This document shows positions 1 through 6,751 of a stretch of DNA of 28,555 nt, in pieces. Under the pieces are notes generated by a model. It ran no database searches and had not been told where the DNA came from. It saw nothing but the letters and a program-made list of their open reading frames with translations. The translations under genes were made by a program, and so were the position numbers. Source of the DNA: Lachnospiraceae bacterium UBA7060 (lineage in GTDB: Bacteria; Bacillota; Clostridia; Lachnospirales; Lachnospiraceae); NCBI GenBank assembly GCA_002493835.1, contig DLAA01000003.1, positions 4,741-33,295 on the forward strand, read 5' to 3'. How positions within the stretch are numbered: position 1 is the stretch's first letter; the number at the start of each line of letters is the position of its first letter.

Positions 1-37
1 AAAAAGGAGAAGATAAAATCCTGCTTATCCTGCACCG

Positions 38-374
38 TCATCTCCCGATCACATCACCGGTTTTCAAATATTCATAGGTCGGGAATTTCATCTACCACAA
101 CGCATTCCATCACAAGTGGCGATTTTTGAATGATCGGTGGCCCCGCCTCTCCAATCTCATATCCGAACAGATTACTTTTATCTGTTTTCGCTCCACTGAC
201 AGAGCCGGAATAATCCGCCTGCGGCAAAATGCCCTCGTCCACAATATTGATGGAAAGAGTTTTATTTTCCCTGATAATGCCATTGATGAAATGCGGCGCT
301 GCAAGACTTACCAGAACCCGGTCATGGCCAATGATGCCAACGTGCGCCACCAGCGTCCATGTAGGCTTATCCCC
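38..374 (-). pseudogene. flavin reductase-like domain protein, degraded remnant
   Basis: Reading leftwards from about 374, the translation has the look of the FMN-binding flavin reductase/flavoredoxin family: a GDKPTWTLV-type strand, VLVSLAAPHFINGIIRENK, then ADYSGSVSGAKTDKS and PLVMECVVVD. The usual stretch between the MEC.V strand and the C-terminal motif is missing, so the protein jumps from VVVD straight to EIP. At about 77-81 a single extra base shifts the frame. After correction the end reads YEYLKTGDVIGR and stops at 38-40, which fits the family's normal C-terminus. The N-terminus is also absent: the open frame continues to 881 but those residues do not resemble the family. I infer a dead gene with 5' loss, an internal deletion and a frameshift. 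Positions 375-656 hold nothing I can support. Confidence 0.6.
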
Positions 375-656
375 GTTCATGCTCCGATGACGTTCAAAAG
401 AGGGGCCGAACTGGACAAGGGAAGGGGGCAAAACAGCCACAGCGGGGTCAGATTTATGACCACTGTGGCTGTTCACATCCGCTGTTCCCATGCTGCCCGA
501 CCCAGCTCCAAAAGCAAACAAGGGATTCCAGCAACACTCGATGTGCCGGAACCCCTCGTTTTCAGCGGTTTTCTCAGATATTCTGTTCATTCCATTTGTA
601 TCAATTAAGCGGTTTACATTTCGGTATAGTGCTGGCAGTTCGTATAGTGCTGTAAT

Positions 657-983
657 TTTTATGGACTCTTGTCCTACAGTCTGTTTCACGCTCATGAAAG
701 AGATATTTCCAGCATTTCTTCCACAAGACGCAATCCTGTCCTGGCTGATATTTTCGGACGGTTGGGATACATGGAACGACAAGGCAGCGGATTTAAGAAG
801 ATCACAGAAGCCTATCATGCCGCCCACAATTACCGCGTGGAGCTGGAGCCAAAGTTCTGTTCGGATGCCGCCTCGTTCCAAGTTACGCTATATAGCTTGA
901 ATTATGGTATATCTGAGAATGTGTTAATTGAACCGGAAAAGGTTTATAACTCCATAAGCTCGCAAGAATCTGTTCCGAAGTGA
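657..983 (+). pseudogene. C-terminal fragment of a COG2865 (AlbA_2/RecG-like) ATP-binding regulator
   Basis: The plus-strand frame contains SSTRRNPVLADIFGRLGYME, then RQGSGFKKITEAY and ELEPKFCSDAASFQVTLYSLN. This is the characteristic C-terminal half of the 'putative transcriptional regulator with HTH domain' family (COG2865), whose complete members are several hundred residues with an N-terminal AlbA_2 DNA-binding domain and a GHKL-like ATP-binding part. Here the frame is closed by a TAG at 645-647 and nothing recognisable lies upstream, so only about 100 residues of C-terminus survive. No ribosome binding site or sensible start is present. It sits back to back with the flavin reductase remnant, so the left edge of the window appears to be a scar from rearrangement. 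The family is clear; that it is non-functional is inference. Confidence 0.65.
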
Positions 984-1046
984 GAAGCACGCCCGGATTC
1001 TCCATAAAAAAGCACAACAGCCTGTACTCACCCGATGTCTGCTTCC

Positions 1047-2036
1047 TCAATTCTCAAGTCTTTGTTCCACTTTCCCCTTGCGGAGTATTCCCCAAAAACC
1101 GCTTCCCGACTCACTGCTGCGCCTGATCCCCGCATAGATTGTTCCGGAAATATTATGCCATACTGAGAAAATCGCTCCCGGCAGTGTGGCAAGAGGATTG
1201 GCAGCAAAATTGGCTGTTGCCAGGGAAATAGCCAGGCCGCTGTTCTGCATACCCACCTCAATGCCGATGGCAGTGACCTTTTTCTCTTCCAATTTGAAAA
1301 GTTTTGCCGCACCTGTTCCCAGGCAAAGTCCAACGACATTGTGAATAGCCACTACCACCATCACAAGGGCGCCGCAGGACATAATTTTCTCCGCATTGCT
1401 TCCTACAATCCCGGAAATGATCATCACAATAGCTGCCACCGATATGAGCGGCAGCAAATCTCTGACCGCATCAATCTGTTTCGGGAAAACCCGATAAATC
1501 AAAATTCCCAAAAGCACCGGCACCAGCACCACCTTAACCACAGACATCATCATAGTGAGTAAAGACACCTCCACCCAGGAACCGGCCAGCAGATAAACCA
1601 GCACCGGTGTGCAAATGGGCGCAAGGATGGTCGAGACAATAGTCATCCCCACAGAAAGAGGCACGTCGCCCCCTGCCACATAGGTAATCACATTGCTGGC
1701 CGTGCCGCCGGGACAGCATCCCACCAGAATCACACCCAGCGCCAAATCCGCAGGCAGCCCAAAAAGCTTTGCCAGCGCAAAGGCTGTCAGCGGCATCACC
1801 GTATACTGTAAAACAAATCCGATGCACAGATCTTTCGGTCTGGTAAACACCACCCGAAAATCCTCCGTCTTTATGGTAAGTCCCATCCCAAACATGGCCG
1901 TCCCAAGAAACAAAGTCGTATAACTGGTCGCCCAGGAAAAACCATCCGGAAAACAGAAGGCAATCACCGAAAAAATAATAATCAGTACTGCTATATTTGA
2001 CGACATAAAATTACATACTTTTTTTATCCTATCCAT
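1047..2036 (-). CDS. BASS family (bile acid:sodium symporter-like) transporter, probable PanS-type carrier
   Basis: 329 residues, almost entirely hydrophobic, with about nine to ten membrane segments. It has BASS (COG0385) features: LFLGTAMFGMGLTI near residue 45, VGCCPGGTASNVITYVAGGD in the middle (the conserved Gly/Asn-rich crossover of the sodium site), and EVGMQNSGLAISLA and GAIFSVWHNISG near the C-terminus. The start at 2036 has AGGAG six bases upstream. It begins 18 bp after the panD stop and shares that operon (panC-panD-BASS). In Salmonella the BASS protein PanS carries ketopantoate/pantoate. Linkage to panC and panD, with no panB or panE here, makes that role more likely than bile acid transport, but the substrate is inferred from context. 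The last ~25 residues are hydrophilic and atypical. A weak hairpin with a T-run (1006-1044) may terminate the operon. Confidence 0.85.
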   Translation of the reverse strand: MDRIKKVCNFMSSNIAVLIIIFSVIAFCFPDGFSWATSYTTLFLGTAMFGMGLTIKTEDFRVVFTRPKDLCIGFVLQYTVMPLTAFALAKLFGLPADLALGVILVGCCPGGTASNVITYVAGGDVPLSVGMTIVSTILAPICTPVLVYLLAGSWVEVSLLTMMMSVVKVVLVPVLLGILIYRVFPKQIDAVRDLLPLISVAAIVMIISGIVGSNAEKIMSCGALVMVVVAIHNVVGLCLGTGAAKLFKLEEKKVTAIGIEVGMQNSGLAISLATANFAANPLATLPGAIFSVWHNISGTIYAGIRRSSESGSGFWGILRKGKVEQRLEN

Positions 2037-2054
2037 CCCGATCTCCTGTTCGTT

Positions 2055-2447
2055 TCAGTCAACAGTTTCAAGTTTTCCATGTTTTTCATACCGCGCTATG
2101 GACGTGATTTTGTTCCGGTCATCCACAAAAACTACTTTGGGTGGATTCTCTTTTACCTCCTCCGGCATCATCTGCGCATAGCACATAATAATCACTTTAT
2201 CGCCCGTAGAAACCATGCGGGCCGCCGCACCGTTTAAACAGATAATCCCGCTTCCGGCCTCCCCCGCAATAACGTAAGTCTCAAATCTGGCCCCATTGTC
2301 CACATCAGCGATCTGCACCTTTTCATACTCATAAATTCCAGCCGCTTCCATCAGACTCTCATCAATCGTGATGCTGCCCACATAATTCAGTTCCGCCTGA
2401 GTCACCGTGGCACGGTGAATTTTGCTCTTCAACATTTCCAAAATCAT
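2055..2447 (-). CDS. panD: aspartate 1-decarboxylase
   Basis: 130 residues. The pyruvoyl-dependent enzyme converts L-aspartate to beta-alanine for pantothenate synthesis in the cytosol. The N-terminus MLKSKIHRATVTQAELNYVG carries the catalytic Lys and the region up to GSITID, where PanD normally self-cleaves at Gly-Ser (GS of VGSITID) to form the pyruvoyl group. NGAAARMVSTGDKVIIMCYA is the conserved substrate and structural loop. The frame is open further upstream to 2519. I choose ATG at 2447 because GGAGG lies six bases before it and because family members start right at (M)xxEMLKSKIHRA. It follows panC by 46 bp and precedes the BASS transporter by 18 bp. Confidence 0.96.
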   Translation of the reverse strand: MILEMLKSKIHRATVTQAELNYVGSITIDESLMEAAGIYEYEKVQIADVDNGARFETYVIAGEAGSGIICLNGAAARMVSTGDKVIIMCYAQMMPEEVKENPPKVVFVDDRNKITSIARYEKHGKLETVD

Positions 2448-2493
2448 AATAACCTCCATTCCGGCGTTATCCATCAAAACAATATACAGCCCG

Positions 2494-3339
2494 TTACACT
2501 TCCATGATAAAATTGTCAATCAGTCGCGTCGTTCCGATATAAACTGCCATCGCTGTGAGTACTCTGCCCTCCGCCCTGACAAGCGGCTCTATGGTATCTG
2601 CATCTACCATCTCCACGTAATCCATTTTTGCAAGCGGCTCCGCCTCTATCATCTGCCTCATAGCTTTCAAAATTGTTTCTGCATCCCGTTCACCGTCTTG
2701 CATCATCTCCTCGCCGAGAAAAACTGCCTTGGAGAGCACAAGCGCCGCCTTCCGCTCCTCCTCATTTAAGTATGTATTTCTGGAGCTCTTGGCAAGACCG
2801 TCCTCCTCCCGGACAATGGGGCACGCCACAATCTGAATATCCATATTCAGATCTCGGACCATCCGCCGGATCACTGCCAGCTGCTGGGCGTCCTTCTGCC
2901 CAAAATAAGCCCGGTCCGGCATCACAATGTGGAACAGCTTGCAAACCACCGTGCACACGCCTCTGAAATGGGTGGGCCTTGTCTTGCCGCATAACCCTTC
3001 GCTGACCTTCTGCATTTCCACATAAGTAGAAAAGTCCGGCGCATACATTTCCTCCACTTCCGGGTGGAAAATCAGAGCCGCTCCCGCCTCCTCGCACAGC
3101 TTTTTATCCGCCTCTATGTCTCTTGGATAAGTGGCCAGGTCTTCATTGACCCCAAACTGAATCGGATTCACAAAATCGCTGACCACCACCCTGTCATTCT
3201 CAGCCGCTGCCCTGACGATCAGACTCTTATGACCCTCGTGAAGAAAACCCATCGTCGGCACCAATCCTACAGAAAGCCCCTGCTTTCTCCACTCCTTAAC
3301 CTTTCTTCTCACCTCGTCAATTTTCCCTGTAATCTCCAT
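2494..3339 (-). CDS. panC: pantoate--beta-alanine ligase (pantothenate synthetase)
   Basis: 281 residues, normal for the family. It joins pantoate and beta-alanine using ATP to make pantothenate. The class I nucleotidyl-transferase motif PTMGFLHEGHKSLI (about 29-42) supplies the HxGH site. FVNPIQFGVNEDLATYPRD, YFGQKDAQQLAVIRRMVRDL and the KSSRNTYLN (KMSKS-like) loop are all present. ATG at 3339 is preceded by AGGAGG at five bases. It is the first gene of panC-panD-BASS; its product and PanD's beta-alanine feed the same reaction. The source of pantoate (panB/panE) is not in the window. A promoter and a terminator-like hairpin lie 55-260 bp upstream, so expression may be controlled in the leader. 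Confidence 0.97.
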   Translation of the reverse strand: MEITGKIDEVRRKVKEWRKQGLSVGLVPTMGFLHEGHKSLIVRAAAENDRVVVSDFVNPIQFGVNEDLATYPRDIEADKKLCEEAGAALIFHPEVEEMYAPDFSTYVEMQKVSEGLCGKTRPTHFRGVCTVVCKLFHIVMPDRAYFGQKDAQQLAVIRRMVRDLNMDIQIVACPIVREEDGLAKSSRNTYLNEEERKAALVLSKAVFLGEEMMQDGERDAETILKAMRQMIEAEPLAKMDYVEMVDADTIEPLVRAEGRVLTAMAVYIGTTRLIDNFIMEV

Positions 3340-3394
3340 AATATCCTCCTCTTTTCCTTCTCACTCTCCGCCTTCTGACTCTGCTGATGCGCGC

Positions 3395-3422
3395 AAAAAG
3401 TCCGGGCAGAGTCTGCCCGGAC
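3395..3422 (-). terminator. perfect intrinsic terminator upstream of panC
   Basis: A perfect 10-bp inverted repeat (GTCCGGGCAG and its complement, 3400-3409 and 3413-3422) with a three-base loop. Read on the minus strand it is followed at once by five T residues (3399-3395). This is a textbook Rho-independent terminator for leftward transcription. It lies 183 bp past the stop of the ABM-domain gene and only 55 bp before the panC start. It could end the ABM transcript, end a small RNA, or act as an attenuator for panC. Confidence 0.88.
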
Positions 3423-3565
3423 ATACATAAAAACCCTCATCAGAAAATGTGCTGCCCACTCTGTCGGTACAGCCATTTGTCATTAAGAAGTTATGATTCT
3501 CCCCCTAACAGGGACATTCGCTTGCGCTTGTATATGCCGGTACAGTTCCTCAAGATACTGTCCGC
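3395..3565 (-). ncRNA. candidate structured leader or small RNA upstream of panC
   Basis: Between the promoter at 3570-3598 and the terminator at 3395-3422 lie about 170 nt with several hairpins that I could fold by eye. (a) 3564-3538: an eleven-pair stem closing on UGA, with two single bulged adenines (A3541 and A3556). (b) CCC-UGUUA-GGG at 3513-3503. (c) CUGU-ACCG-ACAG at 3472-3461. (d) The terminator itself. The position, with its own promoter and terminator and panC just downstream, suggests either an attenuator leader of the pantothenate operon or an independent RNA. A 'pan' RNA motif, a hairpin with two bulged A's, is known upstream of pantothenate genes in Firmicutes; the resemblance is suggestive but I cannot confirm it. 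A repeated intergenic element is an alternative. Short open frames cross the segment but lack good ribosome sites. Confidence 0.42.
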
Positions 3566-3569
3566 TAAA

Positions 3570-3598
3570 ATAATAGCACACGCATATGCAAACCGCAA
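3570..3598 (-). promoter_or_regulatory. sigma-A promoter with extended -10, upstream of panC
   Basis: On the minus strand TTGCGG (3598-3593) and TATTAT (3575-3570) are separated by exactly 17 bp, with TGC directly before the -10 hexamer (extended -10). It starts immediately past the stop codon of the ABM-domain gene, so transcripts would begin near 3563 and run into the structured segment and terminator before panC. No other good promoter was seen nearer panC. Confidence 0.55.
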
Positions 3599-3604
3599 GA
3601 CGTT

Positions 3605-3937
3605 TTATTCTTTTATAAATGCCGTATCTTTCTCTGAAAAACCAGCTTCGTCAGACACATATCGGTCAACTTTCATGTGCAAGTCATACTTCTCCCGAAG
3701 CTCAATGATTTTTGCCATCATGGGAGAGGCATGGTGCACATCGATGGACTTCTGATCCTTCCAGCTGTCAATTAAAAGCACGGTCTCCTCATCTTCCATC
3801 GGAAAAAAGTATTCGTACCTGAGATTCCCCTCCTCCGCACGGATGTCGCTGACCACGCCGCTTGCGGTCATTTCCTCCGCAAATTTTCTGGCATTTCCAT
3901 TCTCACCACTGTAAAAAATATTTACCGTTATAGCCAT
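3605..3937 (-). CDS. antibiotic biosynthesis monooxygenase (ABM) domain protein
   Basis: 110 residues, the length of a single dimeric alpha/beta-barrel (ABM/YgiN-like) domain. It starts MAITVNIFYSGENGNARKFAEEM, then has strands and helices ending in DSWKDQKSIDVHHASPMM, where the His-containing 'W...... H..SP' segment is the family's usual active-site wall. Members act as cofactor-free quinol or anthrone monooxygenases, or bind haem or small quinones; the substrate here cannot be told. No signal peptide, so cytosolic. ATG at 3937 has GGAGGG six bases before it. It lies between the MFS gene and the panC leader, all on the minus strand, but a promoter right after its stop separates it functionally from panC. 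Confidence 0.75.
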   Translation of the reverse strand: MAITVNIFYSGENGNARKFAEEMTASGVVSDIRAEEGNLRYEYFFPMEDEETVLLIDSWKDQKSIDVHHASPMMAKIIELREKYDLHMKVDRYVSDEAGFSEKDTAFIKE

Positions 3938-4010
3938 CTGCTTCCCTCCGTTTCCTGATCGTCTGCTCCCCAGATTTTTGTTCTCATTATAAACAAACCG
4001 TCAATCTATG

Positions 4011-5258
4011 TCAAACGTCTGTAAGCCCGTTTGCAAGCAGCCGGTCTGCGTAAATAGCGATTGCCAGAGAAACTACGCCTGCAAACAGAATCACTGCTGC
4101 CTCACGGCCCGCGCAAATTTCAAACAGCACACCATACAGGGCATTCCCCAGCGGCTGCGCGCACATGGAAATCGTAATAACCACGGCAATCACCTTTCCG
4201 ATCAGCTGGGGCGGCGTCACTGTCTGGAAAAAAGCCATCATTTGCACCGTAAAAATAGTAGAAAAAACCATAATGGCAAAACAGCACACCGTTATCACCA
4301 CATAATCGATCATACCAGATGTAAAAAACACCAGCGCCACGGCAATGGGAAACAGGCAGACCGCAGGGGCCATCAGCAGACGCCCGGATTTTTGCAGCGG
4401 CAGTCTCTTTGCAAAAATTCCGGCACAGATCCCGCCTGCCAAACCGCCTGCTGCCAAAATGCCCGCCGCATAGCCGTACAGTCTATTCGCCTGTGCCCCA
4501 TCGAAAGGCAGCACCTCCGTCACCAAATAGGGCAGCCCCACATTGATGACAGACGATAAGAACAGATTAATGCCGCTGACAAGCCAAACTGCCTTTCCAA
4601 TAATGGGTTTTTCCCTCCAGATAAAGCACACGCTCTCCGCCAGATCATCCTTTGCCGTCCGCAAAATACCGCCGCCCGATTCCTGTCTCACAAACGGGAT
4701 ATGGATAAAAAGTTCCATTACCGCGGACAAAAAAAAGCATCCCGTGCAAACCCACAGTACAGGTTCCAGCCCATAATTACTGTACATGATTCCACCGAGG
4801 ACAGGCCCCAGCAGGGAAGCAAAGGAACTGATTGTATTGATGACGGAGTTTGCCTCCATAAAGCGCTCCTGAACCACAAGAGCCGGTATACTCGCCTGCA
4901 CCGAAGGCTGATACGCCCCGGCAATTCCATATAAAAGCATCAATGTCGCTGTCATCAGCGGGACAATCTGTACGCCCTCTCCCCTCAGCAACGAGAACGC
5001 CGCCACAACCGCCGCTGTGAAAAAATCCAAAATCACCATAATGTTGCGCTTATTGACCCGGTCCGCGACAATCCCGCCCACAGGCGAAAGCAGAATCGCC
5101 GGGATCAAGGCGCAGGCCGTGACTGTTCCGTAAAGCGCGGAAGAGCCCGTCTGGTTCAGCAAATATAAAGGCAGGGCAAACCTCACCACCGCATTGCCAA
5201 ACAGCGAAATGATCTGGCCAATCACTACCAATGTGAAATCTCTGGAAAACAGTTTCAT
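4011..5258 (-). CDS. MFS drug/macrolide-type efflux transporter
   Basis: 415 residues with about twelve membrane helices. N-terminal FTLVVIGQIISLFGNAVVRF, then GGIVADRVNKRNIM (MFS motif A, residues ~60-74) and GPVLGGIMYSNYG (motif C-like, typical of drug:H+ antiporters). The overall layout is that of the MFS_3/EntS-Mef group of exporters. The start at 5258 has AGGAGG at eight bases. It lies 94 bp downstream of a TetR-family gene, with a palindrome (5276-5294) directly upstream of its ribosome binding site that matches those at the tetR promoter. I infer a drug- or metabolite-inducible efflux pump repressed by that regulator; the substrate is unknown. Confidence 0.88.
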   Translation of the reverse strand: MKLFSRDFTLVVIGQIISLFGNAVVRFALPLYLLNQTGSSALYGTVTACALIPAILLSPVGGIVADRVNKRNIMVILDFFTAAVVAAFSLLRGEGVQIVPLMTATLMLLYGIAGAYQPSVQASIPALVVQERFMEANSVINTISSFASLLGPVLGGIMYSNYGLEPVLWVCTGCFFLSAVMELFIHIPFVRQESGGGILRTAKDDLAESVCFIWREKPIIGKAVWLVSGINLFLSSVINVGLPYLVTEVLPFDGAQANRLYGYAAGILAAGGLAGGICAGIFAKRLPLQKSGRLLMAPAVCLFPIAVALVFFTSGMIDYVVITVCCFAIMVFSTIFTVQMMAFFQTVTPPQLIGKVIAVVITISMCAQPLGNALYGVLFEICAGREAAVILFAGVVSLAIAIYADRLLANGLTDV

Positions 5259-5275
5259 AATCTAATCCTCCTTTT

Positions 5276-5294
5276 CATACCGTATGACGGTATG
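5276..5294. promoter_or_regulatory. operator-like palindrome before the MFS gene
   Basis: CATACCG and its complement CGGTATG flank a 5-bp centre, with an inner CATAC/GTATG dyad at the left. The half-site CATACC is shared with the two palindromes upstream of the neighbouring tetR gene. It sits nine bases upstream of the MFS Shine-Dalgarno, where a bound repressor would block transcription. Binding by the adjacent TetR protein is inferred. Confidence 0.6.
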
Positions 5295-5352
5295 TATATG
5301 TTTAATAGAATACGCAGATACGCTGCAAAACAGTGAACCTATCTGCGCTCCC

Positions 5353-6006
5353 CTACTTGCTTTTCTGATAAATAGTGGACAACTCCTGCAGGCGCCCCAG
5401 CATCTCATCATCCACGATGTCCAGTCCAAACCCCCGCATCATCTGACGAAACACCATAAATTTCCGGTAGGATGTCTCCACGGAATCGTCAAATATCATG
5501 GGATTCATCCAGATATTAGCCGCCAGTATGATCAGCTCTGCCAACTCCGCCGGATACTCTGTCTGAATGGAACCATCCGCAATCCCCTGCTCGATAATCG
5601 GTCGGATATAATCCGGTGCCGCCGTATTCACCGTCTCGCTGAACACGCTGAACAATAGTCTTGGATTGGTACTCAGGTTAGGCGCCACCTTAAATATCTC
5701 ATCCTGAACGGGTCTGGCGATGGACTCCTTAAAAATAGCCTTTAGTTTTTCCTGTCCGGTGAGATCCATGCGGTCACGGATCACTGCCAGCATCCGATTC
5801 GATTCCTCTGTCATTTTGTCCGTGACAGCAACCAATATATCTTCCTTGGACTTAAAATGATGATAGATCGCGCCCTTGCTCAGTCCGCCCAAATTGGCGA
5901 TGATATCCTGAATCGAAGTGCGCTCATAACCCTTCTCCATAAAGAGACGGGACGCCACGTCCAATATTAAATTGACAGTCTCCTCCGGGTGTTTGTTTCT
6001 CGCCAT
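5353..6006 (-). CDS. TetR family transcriptional repressor
   Basis: 217 residues from ATG 6006. The HTH is clear at about 26-52 (GYERTSIQDIIANLGGLSKG followed by AIYHHFKSKED), the standard TetR_N signature. The rest is an alpha-helical ligand-binding and dimerisation domain that is not conserved enough to name a ligand. I prefer 6006 over the upstream in-frame ATG at 6030 because AAAGGA lies nine bases before 6006 and TetR proteins normally start about here, and because 6030 falls inside the operator. It precedes the MFS exporter gene in the same direction, with shared palindromes at both promoters, so autoregulation and control of the pump are likely. Confidence 0.93.
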   Translation of the reverse strand: MARNKHPEETVNLILDVASRLFMEKGYERTSIQDIIANLGGLSKGAIYHHFKSKEDILVAVTDKMTEESNRMLAVIRDRMDLTGQEKLKAIFKESIARPVQDEIFKVAPNLSTNPRLLFSVFSETVNTAAPDYIRPIIEQGIADGSIQTEYPAELAELIILAANIWMNPMIFDDSVETSYRKFMVFRQMMRGFGLDIVDDEMLGRLQELSTIYQKSK

Positions 6007-6024
6007 TTCCACTTTTCCTTTCCC

Positions 6025-6076
6025 AAACATACCAAAGGTATGTTTTTACTTTATCATACCGTTAGTATGTTTGCAA
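6025..6076 (-). promoter_or_regulatory. tetR promoter overlapped by two operator palindromes
   Basis: Minus-strand promoter TTGCAA (6076-6071) and TAAAGT (6053-6048) with a 17-bp spacer. A CATAC/GTATG dyad (6055-6069) lies inside the spacer. A perfect palindrome with 9-bp arms AAACATACC and complement around AAA (6025-6045) covers the likely transcription start and the region just before the gene. The two centres are 27 bp apart. The promoter overlaps the stop codon of the GNAT gene at 6062. Confidence 0.7.
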
Positions 6077-6523
6077 GTCTTTTCTTTCCATCTCCACAAT
6101 ATATTCCGGCGTCCCCTCTTCCAGCCGCCTTGCCCCTGTAGCCGCAAATCCATGTTTTTCGTAGAAACGTCTGGCATCCTCATTTTTTTCGAGCACCCAC
6201 AGACGCCTGCAATTCTCCTGCTGGACAGCAAACTCAATCAATTCTCCCCCGATACCGCAATTCTCAAAAAAAGAATCTACATACAATTCAGCAATTCTGT
6301 CTTCCTCCACGTGTAACACACCCTTGACAAAATCATCCTCATAGACAAAGACACCCTCCAGCCGGATCGGATTTTCTATATATTCTTTTGCCAGAGGATA
6401 GACCTGTATTTCCCCGAAAGACACTTTATCATTGTGAAATATTTTTCTGTAATTCATTCGTTTCGTAAACACCAATATTTCCGCAATTCTTGAAGCATCT
6501 CCAACCGTTGCACGACGTATCAT
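6062..6523 (-). CDS. GNAT family N-acetyltransferase
   Basis: 153 residues from ATG 6523, beginning MIRRATVGDASRIAEILVFT, the usual beta1-alpha1 of GNAT proteins. GVFVYEDDFVKGVLHVEEDR forms strands 2-4, followed by IAELYVDSFFENCGIGGELI (motif A, acetyl-CoA pyrophosphate loop around the GIGG) and LWVLEKNEDARRFYEKHGF (motif B), ending with an EM.R strand. It transfers an acetyl group from acetyl-CoA to an amine; the substrate cannot be predicted. An upstream in-frame start at 6580 exists, but the homologous start is MIRRA. The 3' end runs into the tetR promoter region. No partner gene is obvious. Confidence 0.85.
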   Translation of the reverse strand: MIRRATVGDASRIAEILVFTKRMNYRKIFHNDKVSFGEIQVYPLAKEYIENPIRLEGVFVYEDDFVKGVLHVEEDRIAELYVDSFFENCGIGGELIEFAVQQENCRRLWVLEKNEDARRFYEKHGFAATGARRLEEGTPEYIVEMERKDLQTY

Positions 6524-6751
6524 TTCCCTAGATACCTTCTTTCTATCCGTTGACCTTACGTCTCTTATACTCCTGCACACGCCGCTCCAGCTTCCGTATC
6601 GCCGCTTCTATCACCTACACAGTTATAAAAAACGCAGTTCTTTATATTTTATCACACCACGTCCTGTTTTCCAATGAAAAGATCAATGGGTCCGCACTCA
6701 CAACTTAGCCGAAGCGTCATAATATAATTCCAAAACTTGCAGGAGCTTTCT

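Noticed and set aside
381..881. Upstream part of the long minus-strand frame that ends in the flavin reductase remnant
   Set aside because: Open but without similarity I recognise, without ribosome site, and partly opposite the COG2865 fragment; the reductase homology starts only near 374.
1028..1339. Alternative frame at the 3' end of the BASS gene, considered as evidence of a frameshift
   Set aside because: The main frame keeps the WHNISG motif and stops soon after; an atypical hydrophilic tail alone does not show a frameshift.
3387..3755. Plus-strand reading frame across the panC leader
   Set aside because: No ribosome site, overlaps the terminator, the structured segment and the ABM gene in antisense; it looks like a shadow frame.
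6524..6640. Minus-strand fragment reading AAIRKLERRVQEYKRRKVNG before the GNAT gene
   Set aside because: Only about 20 codons with a coiled-coil look and no start; too short to support as a gene, possibly a relic.
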